Source: Cohaesibacteraceae bacterium
GTDB lineage: Bacteria; Pseudomonadota; Alphaproteobacteria; Rhizobiales; Cohaesibacteraceae
Assembly (NCBI GenBank): GCA_016764535.1
Contig: JAESRR010000023.1
Span: 11,419 to 18,160 of the forward strand
Length of the DNA stretch: 6,742 nucleotides
Reading direction: 5' to 3'
Below the pieces are notes generated by a model. The model worked only from the letters and a program-made list of their open reading frames with translations. It was not told where the DNA came from and did no database searches. Within the stretch, counting starts at the first letter, position 1; every line of letters starts with the position of its first letter. Made by a program: the position numbers and the translations under genes. Below, piece after piece: positions 1 through 6,703 of this stretch.

Positions 1-845
1 GCGAGCTGAATAGTTTGGCCGCTGCCATCAGGGTTGTTGGATAAAAGTTGTATATCTACACCGTTTACACCGACTGACAATATTTTATGACCACGATTTT
101 TGGAAATTTTAATCAGGCTGGCACTGACATCGTCATCAACATTGAAGACCGCAGTTCCAGCTGAAGGTAACAGTTCAGCAAACAGGCGGGACTTTGCATC
201 AAGATACGCATCCATTCCATCATGATAATCCATATGATCACGACTCAAATTAGTAAAAGCAGCTGCTTTCAGACACATACCGTCAAGACGCTTTTGATCA
301 AGCCCATGACTGGATGCTTCTAACGCAAGATGACTAATTTGATCGTCAATTGACAAATTCTCGACTATTTTGTGCAGTTCAACCGGGTCCGGCGTTGTTA
401 AGCCGCCGTAGTTGGAAGAAAAGGCTGTTTCAATACCTATTGTTCCGATACTTGCAGCGTTCAATCCGGCCCGGCTCCAGATCTGACGGCAAAAAGAAAC
501 GATTGAGGATTTGCCATTTGTACCCGTAACGGCAACAATATTCTCAGGCTGCCGGGCATAAAATCGACCTGCAATTAACGCAATTTCCTGGCGCGGATCA
601 GCAACTCTTACAATATCGATATCGCAGTTTTCGATTGCAGCATCGTGGCTGGCGAGAATAACGGACGCGCCATTGGCTATTGCCTTTTTTACAAAGACTG
701 CACCGTCGACTTCAAATCCTTTTAGAGCCGCAAACAGATAACCATTTTTTACCTGTCTGCTATCCACTGACAAACCACGGATATCAGTGTTCCGAATACT
801 GTCCTGCAATTGGGTTGAACCTGAAACGAGACTGATTAGCTTCAT
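1..845 (-). CDS. murE: UDP-N-acetylmuramoyl-tripeptide synthetase MurE (3' end beyond window)
   Basis: Cytoplasmic Mur ligase that adds the third amino acid to UDP-MurNAc-L-Ala-D-Glu using ATP, in peptidoglycan precursor synthesis. The first 281 codons are present and the rest lies beyond the left edge. Visible are the N-terminal UDP-binding motif DSRQVKNGYLF (residues 28-38), the ATP P-loop TGTNGKS (107-113, K112), TTPDP (150-154), the EASSHGL motif (176-182), FTNLSRDHMDYH (197-208) and the lysine expected to be carbamylated in DAKSRLF (K218). The DNPR-type motif that separates meso-diaminopimelate from lysine enzymes lies outside the window. Diaminopimelate use is therefore inferred only from the Gram-negative context. 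The ATG at 845 has an AGAAGGG ribosome-binding site (857-863) 11 nt upstream. A GTG two codons earlier (851) is a possible alternative. The gene follows ftsI by 44 bp and is probably in the same transcript. Confidence 0.95.
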   Translation of the reverse strand, partial: MKLISLVSGSTQLQDSIRNTDIRGLSVDSRQVKNGYLFAALKGFEVDGAVFVKKAIANGASVILASHDAAIENCDIDIVRVADPRQEIALIAGRFYARQPENIVAVTGTNGKSSIVSFCRQIWSRAGLNAASIGTIGIETAFSSNYGGLTTPDPVELHKIVENLSIDDQISHLALEASSHGLDQKRLDGMCLKAAAFTNLSRDHMDYHDGMDAYLDAKSRLFAELLPSAGTAVFNVDDDVSASLIKISKNRGHKILSVGVNGVDIQLLSNNPDGSGQTIQL

Positions 846-889
846 GTACACAGGGACCCTTCTACACAATTTCCGCCTGTTCAGGCAAG

Positions 890-2602
890 TCATCTACCAG
901 ATGCAGCAACCAGCAATTTTGCAGCAACATCCTGGCCAAATCTGGGCTTCACACCCAAAAAAGGAGCAATTCGCCGAATTACGTTGGCGGTGGTTGGTGC
1001 AGCGTTATATCCCGCTGTTCGATATCCGTGTGTTTCCGGCAAAGCAACAGGTTCATCAAGAGTTACAAGTACGACATAACGGGGATCATCAATAGGAAAA
1101 GCTGACAAAAATGACGTAAGATTTTTTTCATCACTATATCCACCCGGTATTGGTTTTTGGGCTGTACCGGTTTTCCCGCCAACCCTGTAGCCGGCAACTT
1201 CGGCATTGCGACCGGATCCTTCTTCAACATTCCAACGCATCAAATATCTAACATTATCACTCGTGGCCGGGCTTATGACCCGTCTACCGAGTTCTTTGGC
1301 TTCTTCTTGTGACCGTGGCAGGAATGTCGGCGTTAAGTATCTTCCGCCATTTACCATGGGTACTGCTGCTGCCGCCAGCTGTAGCGGCGTAACTGCTATT
1401 GAATGCCCGTAGGTCATCGTAACACGATTGCTTCTGGTCCAGTTTTTTACCACCTGGGGCGGAGCGACTTCAGGTAATTCAGTATCAACAATATCAAGCA
1501 GCCCCAACCTGGAAAAAAATGATTTCATAGATCCATTTTCCAAAGCCAACACAATTCTGGCTGTCCCGATATTTGAAGAGAATTTGAAAACTTCAGCAAG
1601 TGTCATTATGCGATTTTTGGCATGAAAATCAGTAATTCGGCGCTTCCCGACATAAAGCGGCGTCTTGGCATCCACGCGACTATTCAAATTGAATTTGCCA
1701 GAATCGAGACCAAGAGCCAAAGAAAATATTTTGAACACTGAACCCATCTCGTAAGTACCCATAGACACAAGACTTCGCGTCGCTTTTTTGGGATGATTTG
1801 GATCGTAATCAGGCAGTGACGACATTGCCACAACTTCGCCAGTACGCGCATCAAGCACAACACCAAAAGCTGCTTTGGTATTGAACTTCTGTGACGCTTT
1901 GACCAATTCATCACGGAGTGCATGTTGAACTCGAAGATCGATAGTTAATTGTACCGGCTCCAGGTTTCCCTCACGTCCAAAACCGGCATCATGCAGATCG
2001 CGTAACCCCTGCATATCTACATATTTTTCCAACCCGGCGATTCCATGATTATCAATGTCCACAAAGCCAACAACGTGTGACAAAGTTTCTCCAGCTGGAT
2101 AAAATCGACGTGTTTCGGTTTCAAAACCAAATCCTGGAAGCCCAAGAGCATAAATATTTTTCTGAATTCGGGGAGTAAGCTCTCGAGCTATCGATTCAAA
2201 TTGTCGACCACTTGAAAGCTTCTTTCTCAAAAGATTTACGTCAATGTCCGGCAACACCCGCAGCAACGCGGTTATTGCTTTCTCAACATCCATGATTTTC
2301 CTTGGTTCTGCGAAAAGCGAGGGAGTATTGATATCAATGGCCAGAATTTCGCCATTCCGATCGATGAAATCCGGCCGCCTGATGTTTATTTCCGCATGCC
2401 GCGATAGCACAAATAAATTTTTACTAATACTTTGAAAACCCAGAAATATGAGTTTGCCTGCGATTGCAGTAAACAACAAAGAGAACAAGGCAACCATCAT
2501 CCAAATACGGCTTTTGGTTTCAACCATTGTAGTTTTAGTGACACCATCAACATGAATATGCGATGTTTCCTGTTGCATCATGTAGTTACTCAAATTGGCC
2601 AT
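890..2602 (-). CDS. ftsI: Peptidoglycan D,D-transpeptidase FtsI (PBP3)
   Basis: Class B penicillin-binding protein of 570 aa. It cross-links septal peptidoglycan in the periplasm as part of the FtsQLB-FtsWI divisome. A short cytoplasmic N-terminus precedes one membrane anchor at about residues 33-56. The pedestal (PBP dimer) region follows, including RRPDFIDRNGEILA (75-89) and the GIAGLEKY motif (187-194). The transpeptidase domain carries all three active-site motifs: SVFK (288-291, nucleophile S288), SSN (342-344) and KTGT (477-480). Valine in place of threonine in the first motif leaves the catalytic Ser and Lys intact. Length is normal for the family. The ATG directly follows the ftsL stop codon (TAGATG) and has no strong ribosome-binding site, which suggests translational coupling. 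Met8, Met9 and Met26 are alternative starts, all upstream of the membrane segment. In an uncharacterised organism ftsI and spoVD-type paralogues can be confused, but the dcw position supports FtsI. Confidence 0.96.
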   Translation of the reverse strand: MANLSNYMMQQETSHIHVDGVTKTTMVETKSRIWMMVALFSLLFTAIAGKLIFLGFQSISKNLFVLSRHAEINIRRPDFIDRNGEILAIDINTPSLFAEPRKIMDVEKAITALLRVLPDIDVNLLRKKLSSGRQFESIARELTPRIQKNIYALGLPGFGFETETRRFYPAGETLSHVVGFVDIDNHGIAGLEKYVDMQGLRDLHDAGFGREGNLEPVQLTIDLRVQHALRDELVKASQKFNTKAAFGVVLDARTGEVVAMSSLPDYDPNHPKKATRSLVSMGTYEMGSVFKIFSLALGLDSGKFNLNSRVDAKTPLYVGKRRITDFHAKNRIMTLAEVFKFSSNIGTARIVLALENGSMKSFFSRLGLLDIVDTELPEVAPPQVVKNWTRSNRVTMTYGHSIAVTPLQLAAAAVPMVNGGRYLTPTFLPRSQEEAKELGRRVISPATSDNVRYLMRWNVEEGSGRNAEVAGYRVGGKTGTAQKPIPGGYSDEKNLTSFLSAFPIDDPRYVVLVTLDEPVALPETHGYRTAGYNAAPTTANVIRRIAPFLGVKPRFGQDVAAKLLVAASGR

Positions 2603-2968
2603 CTAACGAGCTTTGCTTTGAGTTTGAGACAAAGGCAAAGCGGCCAGCCCACCTGCCGCCGACACTGACGGAGATGAATCAATTGCCGGATATGGCAGTT
2701 CATCTATTGTTCCAATTTGCCAGGATTGAATAGGAGCAAGCTTAAGAATATCACTGTTTTGTTCAGACAATTGTTGAATGCGATCAGGCCTGTTGATATG
2801 AGCCCATTCTGCGCGAAGCACCGAAATATCGAGTTTCGATCGCGCGATGTTCTTGCGAACCTTGTGCAGCTGATCTGCTACTTGCTCGGCTTCTTCTTTA
2901 ACCTGATACACCTGAACAGCTCCGTAAAGGACAAGAATGGCCAGCACGAGATTAATCAATCGAAGCAC
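2603..2968 (-). CDS. ftsL: Cell division protein FtsL
   Basis: Small bitopic divisome protein of 121 aa that forms the FtsQLB complex, which controls FtsWI activity at the septum. A hydrophobic segment at about residues 3-21 spans the inner membrane. It is followed by a charged stretch compatible with a coiled coil (about 22-59), the family-typical AEWAHINRPDRIQQLSEQ (53-70), and a low-complexity Ala/Ser/Gln tail. Sequence conservation in FtsL is weak. The call rests on this architecture, that motif, and the position between rsmH and ftsI. I chose the GTG at 2968 because GAGGGAGA lies 6 nt upstream of it and the protein then begins MLRLINLV directly before the membrane segment. A GTG at 3010 would add 14 residues but has no convincing ribosome-binding site. 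The chosen start overlaps the end of rsmH by 17 nt, and the stop abuts the ftsI start. Confidence 0.9.
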   Translation of the reverse strand: MLRLINLVLAILVLYGAVQVYQVKEEAEQVADQLHKVRKNIARSKLDISVLRAEWAHINRPDRIQQLSEQNSDILKLAPIQSWQIGTIDELPYPAIDSSPSVSAAGGLAALPLSQTQSKAR

Positions 2969-4004
2969 GGAAAGTCTCCCTCGTATCAATCGATTCCAGA
3001 TCCGGAACACCCAGAATTGAGTTGTCGACGGGATGAACCGGACTGGACGTCCGAACTGCTACACGCAACCGTGAAGATCTTGACCTGGCATTATTTTGAA
3101 TTTCGTCCTCTGAAGGAGAAACAGCACCCCTTACAGGCAAATTGAAACTCGGTGGCAAAACCTTTTCTTCGGGTGCGTGCCGGGACCCCCCGGAACGATC
3201 GCGGGATCGGAATTGTAGAAACCTTTTTACAATACGGTCTTCCAAAGAATGAAAAGAGACCATGACCAAACGCCCCCCAGGCTTGAGAAGACGCTCCGCT
3301 CCGTGCAAGGCCAAAGCCAGTTCTTCAAGCTCTCCATTAACAATTATTCGCAATGCCTGAAATGTTCGCGTCGCCGCATGAATTTTGTCAGTTGCGCGTC
3401 CAATGGCAGATTTGATTACAGCCGCCAAATCACCGGTACGCGTAAACGGCTCTTCTACCCTGCGCGCGCATATCGCGGCGGCAATACGTCGGGATTTTCT
3501 ATCTTCTCCCAGCAACCAGATCACGCGCGCCAAATCCGACTGACTCAATTGGTTCACATAATCCGCAGCACCAGGACCGGATTGCTCCATACGCATATCA
3601 AGCGGCCCGTCGCGCATAAACGAAAACCCACGCTCGGCTTCGTCAATCTGCATGGATGAAACACCGACATCCAGAACAATTCCATCAACACCCTGAGGAG
3701 CTATTTCCCGACCAATTTCTTCAATATCAGAAAATCTACCAGGGCACAGGATCAGACGACCCTTCATTTCTTCCACCAGAGACTGCCCGTCCCTGATCGC
3801 ACTAGGGTCACGATCTATACCAATTATTTGCGCAGCACCGGCATCCAGCAATGCGCGCGAATATCCGCCTGCCCCAAATGTCCCATCGATAATTATACTG
3901 GAAGTATCCGGCTTCAGATGATTTACGATTTCTTTTAAAAGAACGGGAATATGGCGAGCCGGTCCGCCAACCAAAGCGTCTTTTTCCGCCTCGAGACTCG
4001 CCAT
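2952..4004 (-). CDS. rsmH: 16S rRNA (cytosine(1402)-N(4))-methyltransferase RsmH
   Basis: SAM-dependent methyltransferase (formerly MraW) of 350 aa. It methylates N4 of C1402 in 16S rRNA in the decoding centre of the 30S subunit. Family motifs appear in order: HIPVLLKE (18-25), the SAM-binding loop DGTFGAGGYS (40-49), GIDRDP (62-67), LDVGVSSMQID (111-121) running into RGFSFMRDGPLDMRM (125-139), FQALRIIVNGELEEL (215-229), SFHSLEDRIVKRF (250-262), and the C-terminal NNARSRSSRLR (304-314). The length is slightly above the E. coli protein, with an extended C-terminal tail of about 30 residues past the last motif. The tail's coding sequence overlaps the ftsL start. The ATG at 4004 shares one base with the mraZ stop (TAATG), and AGGAA lies just upstream, so translation is probably coupled to mraZ. 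The older symbol is mraW. Confidence 0.98.
   Translation of the reverse strand: MASLEAEKDALVGGPARHIPVLLKEIVNHLKPDTSSIIIDGTFGAGGYSRALLDAGAAQIIGIDRDPSAIRDGQSLVEEMKGRLILCPGRFSDIEEIGREIAPQGVDGIVLDVGVSSMQIDEAERGFSFMRDGPLDMRMEQSGPGAADYVNQLSQSDLARVIWLLGEDRKSRRIAAAICARRVEEPFTRTGDLAAVIKSAIGRATDKIHAATRTFQALRIIVNGELEELALALHGAERLLKPGGRLVMVSFHSLEDRIVKRFLQFRSRDRSGGSRHAPEEKVLPPSFNLPVRGAVSPSEDEIQNNARSRSSRLRVAVRTSSPVHPVDNSILGVPDLESIDTRETFRASID
2975..2982 (-). promoter_or_regulatory. Ribosome-binding site deciding the ftsL start
   Basis: GAGGGAGA on the minus strand, with its GGGAG core 7 nt before the GTG at 2968. It lies inside the rsmH coding region. It is the strongest Shine-Dalgarno-like sequence near either candidate start and favours GTG 2968 over GTG 3010. 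Confidence 0.65.
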
Positions 4005-4486
4005 TATTCCTGCCCTTCGACAATCACTGCATTCGCAGATTTGTTAAAACCGAGATTTTTTCGCAGGGCCCGCACACGACTTCGGGATTCTTCCCGAAAA
4101 ACCTCAAAACGCTCCGGGTTCCACAATTGAAATTTGTAACCCTGCCCCACAAAAGTAACCTTACCGTCCAAACCGGCATGGTTTCGGATTGTGTCCGACA
4201 ATACCACCCGGCCATCACCATCAATTTTCAACTCTTCACTATCCCCAAGCAAAGCTGTTGAAAAATACTCATAATCTTCAGAGAACGGCGGATACGACGA
4301 CAACAGGTCGTCAATCCTGCCTTGCAATGCTTTGCCACCGGCATCAACAGCCTGCATGTCGAGCGTGGGGCAGCAGTACAACTGCTCTGCGCCTTCCTTC
4401 ACAAGCGCCTGCCGAAAAGGCGCAGGAATGGAGACGCGGCCTTTTGCATCAATTCTGTTTGTGAATGTGGACACGTATCTGCCCAT
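4004..4486 (-). CDS. mraZ: Transcriptional regulator MraZ
   Basis: DNA-binding regulator of the dcw cluster, 160 aa. MraZ proteins form ring-shaped oligomers through two SpoVT/AbrB-like domains and, in E. coli, repress their own promoter. The first domain carries NRIDAKGRVSIPAPFR (10-25). The second carries ELKIDGDGRVVLSDTI (85-100) and GKVTFVGQGYKFQLWNPERF (108-127), so both DxxGR motifs are present (D13-R17, D89-R93). The reading frame stays open upstream to 4648, but homology begins at MGRYVSTFTNRID. The ATG at 4486 also has GAGG (4498-4501) upstream, though 11 nt away. The 54 extra upstream codons would run through the candidate operator and lack family similarity. The gene is first in the run mraZ-rsmH-ftsL-ftsI-murE. 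Regularly spaced TGGGA repeats upstream suggest autoregulation. Confidence 0.96.
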   Translation of the reverse strand: MGRYVSTFTNRIDAKGRVSIPAPFRQALVKEGAEQLYCCPTLDMQAVDAGGKALQGRIDDLLSSYPPFSEDYEYFSTALLGDSEELKIDGDGRVVLSDTIRNHAGLDGKVTFVGQGYKFQLWNPERFEVFREESRSRVRALRKNLGFNKSANAVIVEGQE

Positions 4487-4553
4487 GATTTCAACAACCT
4501 CACACGCCCAAACCCGGCATTCGGCAAAACACTTCAACAACACTACCAACCAA

Positions 4554-4599
4554 ATGGGATGATATGGGATACCATGGGAATACATGGTCGTCAATGGTC
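4554..4599. promoter_or_regulatory. Candidate MraZ operator: five decamer-spaced boxes
   Basis: On the plus strand ATGG recurs at 4554, 4564, 4574, 4584 and 4594, exactly 10 bp apart. The first three boxes read ATGGGAT, ATGGGAT and ATGGGAA. The last two are degenerate (ATGGTCG, ATGGTCC). E. coli MraZ is known to contact three TGGGN repeats separated by 5-nt spacers, and the TGGGA cores at 4555, 4565 and 4575 fit that rule. The array starts 67 bp upstream of the mraZ start codon. The TGGGA sequence is on the strand opposite to mraZ. Binding by MraZ is inferred, not shown. Confidence 0.75.
4566..4594 (-). promoter_or_regulatory. Candidate mraZ promoter overlapping the MraZ boxes
   Basis: TTGACG (4594-4589) and TATCCC (4571-4566) are separated by 17 nt on the minus strand. 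The -35 match is good and the -10 match is weak. If real, transcription would start near 4559, and the MraZ boxes would cover both promoter elements, allowing repression by occlusion. A second TTGACT at 4642-4637 lacks a convincing -10 at the right distance, so the true promoter is unsettled. Confidence 0.33.
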
Positions 4600-4648
4600 C
4601 TGACAAGTGCGTGCGCCAGTAATTTCCATACTGAATAGTCAAATACAC

Positions 4649-4664
4649 AGGCTTAACAAAGCCT
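4649..4664 (-). terminator. Small hairpin between rnpB and mraZ, possible weak terminator
   Basis: AGGCTT-TGTT-AAGCCT on the minus strand is a perfect 6-bp stem with a 4-nt loop, about 45 nt past the mature rnpB 3' end. It is followed by GTGTATTT rather than a clean U-tract. A second imperfect stem (CACCG/CGGTG, 4669-4689) lies just before it. This may end rnpB transcription or mark its precursor 3' end, but it is not a strong intrinsic terminator by sequence. Confidence 0.3.
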
Positions 4665-4707
4665 TACGCACCGATGATCAAATCCGGTGTTATCCTCTGA
4701 AATCGAA

Positions 4708-5088
4708 AGCGCCAGTCGGTCTGTAAGCCGGGTTCTGTATGACGGGCAAGCCCGTATAATGGCCATTCATCTGGAGCCTGTGTTGCCACAAACTTCATGC
4801 AACCTACCCGGACAGCTTGTCTGGAAATCGACCGGACGAACCGCGCTGTCCCTATTCGGTTTTGCTCCCGGTGGGGTTTACCATGCCACTTCTGTTACCA
4901 GAAGCGCGGTGGGCTCTTGCCCCACCCTTTCACCCTTACCTGAATTTCAGGCGGTTTGCTTTCTGTGGCACTTTCCCTAAGGTCACCCTCGCCGGGTGTT
5001 ACCCGGCACCGTATCTCCATGGAGCCCGGACTTTCCTCTCTACAAGCTTTTCAACTTTTGCAGAGCGACCATCCAACCGACTGGCTCC
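4708..5088 (-). ncRNA. rnpB: RNase P RNA, bacterial type A
   Basis: Catalytic RNA of RNase P, about 381 nt, which removes the 5' leader from precursor tRNAs together with the RnpA protein. Reading the minus strand, the conserved 5' core GAGGAAAGTCCGGGCTCC lies at 5038-5021. ACGGTGCCGGGTAACACCCGG (alphaproteobacterial style) follows, then GTGCCACAGAAAGCAAACCG and GGTAAGGGTGAAAGGGTG. The J11/12-like region with CCCACCGGGAGCAAA and CCGAATAGGG comes next. The GGGTAGGTTGC loop that should bind the tRNA CCA end is at about 4809-4799, and the 3' core AGATGAATGG and ACAGAACCCGGCTTACAG follow. Helix P1 closes the molecule: GCCAGTCGGT near 5085-5076 pairs with ACCGACTGGC at 4720-4711. The ends are estimated from P1 and may be off by a few bases. 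No conserved segment appears missing. It sits between the MocR-type regulator and mraZ, on the same strand as both. Confidence 0.97.
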
Positions 5089-5091
5089 ATT

Positions 5092-5120
5092 CGATTACGC
5101 AGGCTTTCTCTTGCCGTCAA
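5092..5120 (-). promoter_or_regulatory. Promoter of rnpB
   Basis: TTGACG (5120-5115) and TAATCG (5097-5092) are separated by 17 nt on the minus strand. The predicted start, 6-7 nt downstream, falls at about 5086, matching the 5' end expected from helix P1. The -35 lies 29 bp past the stop of the upstream regulator gene, so rnpB can be transcribed independently. The -35 is a good match and the -10 is weak. Confidence 0.6.
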
Positions 5121-5149
5121 GACAGGGAAACATTATTTTCAATCCAGCA

Positions 5150-6610
5150 TCAAGGTATACAGGATTTCAATACACGCATCGCAGCGTCGTGGTTTTTATG
5201 CTGCATATTGGCAAATCCAAGTAACAGGCCCTGACGCCTGTGTGCTCCAAGATAAAACGGGCTAAGTCGCGAAAAGTCATAACCCTGTTTCAAGCCATTG
5301 TTGCGCACACTGTCATCCTGAATCTCCGCAGCATCAAATTTTACAACCAGTTGCATGCCACCGGCCGGGCATGAAATATCGAGAGCCGGGTTATTCCATG
5401 CCTGCAATGATGAAATTAATTGATCCCGGCGGAGTTGATAAACGCCGGTCATTTGGCGTAGATGTGCTCGAAAAAAGCCTTCTTCAAGAAACCAGGCCGT
5501 TGCCTGCTGAATATTATGCCCGGGTACACATCCGGCGTTTCGAACAGCACCTTTATATGCAGCAATTAGTGCTGGAGGAACTACTATATATGCAACGCGA
5601 TGCGCTGGCATCATAGTCTTGGCAAAGGTCCCGACGTAAATAACACGCTCCTGATGATCAAGACCATAAAGACTCGATACCGGATCACCATCAAAATGAA
5701 ATTCACTGTCATAATCGTCCTCGATAATGAACGCGCCAGCACTTTCAGCCAATTCGAGTAAAGCAAGCCTTCGTTCAAGAGACATCACATGCCCCAACGG
5801 ATATTGATGTGATGGCGTCACATAGATCAATTTTGGCTTATATTTTTTGCAATCAAGTAACGAGACGTCAATTCCGAACTCATCCACAGGTGAGCTTATC
5901 AAAGTGGCATTTGCAGCTTCCGCTGCGATCCGCATACCCAGATATCCAGGTTCTTCCAACAGGACAATATCCAATGGATTGATGAACAACCGCGCTGTCA
6001 AATCCAGTGCTGCTTGTGCCGTCGAAACAACAATCACCTGCTCTGGCTGCGCGACCACGCCTCTCGACTGCACCAAATTCCGGGCAATCGCTTCCTGCAA
6101 ACATGGCAGACCGGTAAAGTGTTCATACCCCCCCAGATCACCACCAAGACGCGCAGAACGCCGAAGTAATCTTGCCCACAAATCGGAAGGAAACAATGAG
6201 CCATCAGGAGATCCCGTTTGAAAATGAGATACCTCGAGCCTGTCGGAACGCAGATCCTTCTGTAGTAGCAATCCCAAATTTGAAAATACCGGCGAAGCGG
6301 GAACGGTATCTGTAACTTCCCTGTTGGCAAAAGCTTTCGCGGCTTTCGCAACGAGTGTTCCGCCGCCCCGCTTTGCGCTGGTGTAGCCTTCAAGCGCCAG
6401 CTGATCATAGGCAGCTATAACAGTATTTCTTGATACGCCAAGATTGGCAGCAAAGATGCGGGATGAAGGCAGTTTTTCACCAGCCGGTATTAAACCAGCA
6501 GTAATACCCTCCCTCAGCGAACGGTATAATTGTCTGTTAAGCGGTTCATCATGAGCTTTATCAAGTGCAATATATTTTCCGGCCAGTCGGGCTGAGTGCG
6601 GTTTTTTCAT
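5150..6610 (-). CDS. MocR/PdxR-family transcriptional regulator (GntR winged helix plus PLP aminotransferase-like domain)
   Basis: Cytoplasmic transcription factor of 486 aa. Residues about 22-88 form a GntR-type winged helix (PLNRQLYRSLREGI, then GEKLPSSRIFAANLGVSRNTVIAAYDQL and the wing KRGGGTLVA). A linker leads to a fold-type I aminotransferase-like domain from about 125 to the end. It includes YVTPSHQYPLG (263-273), IIEDDYDSEF (295-304) and VGTFAKTMMPAHR (326-338). K331 is the expected pyridoxal-phosphate lysine. In MocR proteins this domain senses PLP or amino-type effectors rather than acting as a metabolic aminotransferase. The frame is open to 6718, but the family starts near the ATG at 6610. 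The earlier 36 codons are AT-rich, would encode a spurious hydrophobic stretch and would overlap the divergent gene. The target is probably the divergent gene at 6702. Its resemblance to a pyridoxamine-phosphate oxidase-like protein suggests a vitamin B6-related role, but the effector (PdxR-, GabR- or TauR-like) cannot be decided. Confidence 0.93.
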   Translation of the reverse strand: MKKPHSARLAGKYIALDKAHDEPLNRQLYRSLREGITAGLIPAGEKLPSSRIFAANLGVSRNTVIAAYDQLALEGYTSAKRGGGTLVAKAAKAFANREVTDTVPASPVFSNLGLLLQKDLRSDRLEVSHFQTGSPDGSLFPSDLWARLLRRSARLGGDLGGYEHFTGLPCLQEAIARNLVQSRGVVAQPEQVIVVSTAQAALDLTARLFINPLDIVLLEEPGYLGMRIAAEAANATLISSPVDEFGIDVSLLDCKKYKPKLIYVTPSHQYPLGHVMSLERRLALLELAESAGAFIIEDDYDSEFHFDGDPVSSLYGLDHQERVIYVGTFAKTMMPAHRVAYIVVPPALIAAYKGAVRNAGCVPGHNIQQATAWFLEEGFFRAHLRQMTGVYQLRRDQLISSLQAWNNPALDISCPAGGMQLVVKFDAAEIQDDSVRNNGLKQGYDFSRLSPFYLGAHRRQGLLLGFANMQHKNHDAAMRVLKSCIP

Positions 6611-6634
6611 AACATGGTTCCGAAAAATATATAA

Positions 6635-6703
6635 ATTTGGATCTACAGTTATTGCTTTTTTAGTGAAATACAGGAGCCAAATCAACAGGAATTTGATCCA
6701 AAT
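6635..6703. promoter_or_regulatory. Candidate MocR operator in the divergent intergenic region
   Basis: A perfect 9-bp inverted repeat is present: ATTTGGATC at 6635-6643 and GATCCAAAT at 6695-6703. The core CCAAAT also occurs directly repeated at 6677 and 6698, 21 bp or two helical turns apart. The inverted copy begins 42 bp before the first of these. MocR regulators typically bind repeated short boxes between themselves and a divergent target. This is inferred from position and spacing. The rightmost box overlaps the start codon of the divergent gene. Confidence 0.45.
6657..6685 (-). promoter_or_regulatory. Candidate promoter of the MocR-type regulator
   Basis: TTGATT (6685-6680) and TAAAAA (6662-6657) lie 17 nt apart on the minus strand, each matching four of six sigma70 consensus bases. 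The -35 overlaps the CCAAAT box at 6677-6682, consistent with autoregulation. The region is AT-rich, so chance matches are likely. Confidence 0.28.

Noticed and set aside
1730..1741. SVFK instead of STxK in FtsI as a possible inactivating change
   Set aside because: The catalytic serine and lysine are present, and valine at this position is, to my knowledge, common in alphaproteobacterial FtsI. The other two motifs are intact.
2717..3145. Plus-strand 142-codon open frame
   Set aside because: It is antisense to ftsL and the 3' end of rsmH, both strongly supported. The translation has no recognisable domain.
3249..3659. Plus-strand 136-codon open frame
   Set aside because: It lies wholly within rsmH on the opposite strand and shows no family signature.
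4487..4648. 54-codon N-terminal extension of mraZ
   Set aside because: The extension crosses the regulatory repeats, has no similarity to MraZ N-termini, and an ATG with upstream GAGG sits exactly where homology begins.
4687..5265. Several overlapping plus-strand open frames of 89-135 codons
   Set aside because: They run antisense through rnpB and its promoter. The structural RNA explains the sequence, and multiple frames are open at once without protein-like features.
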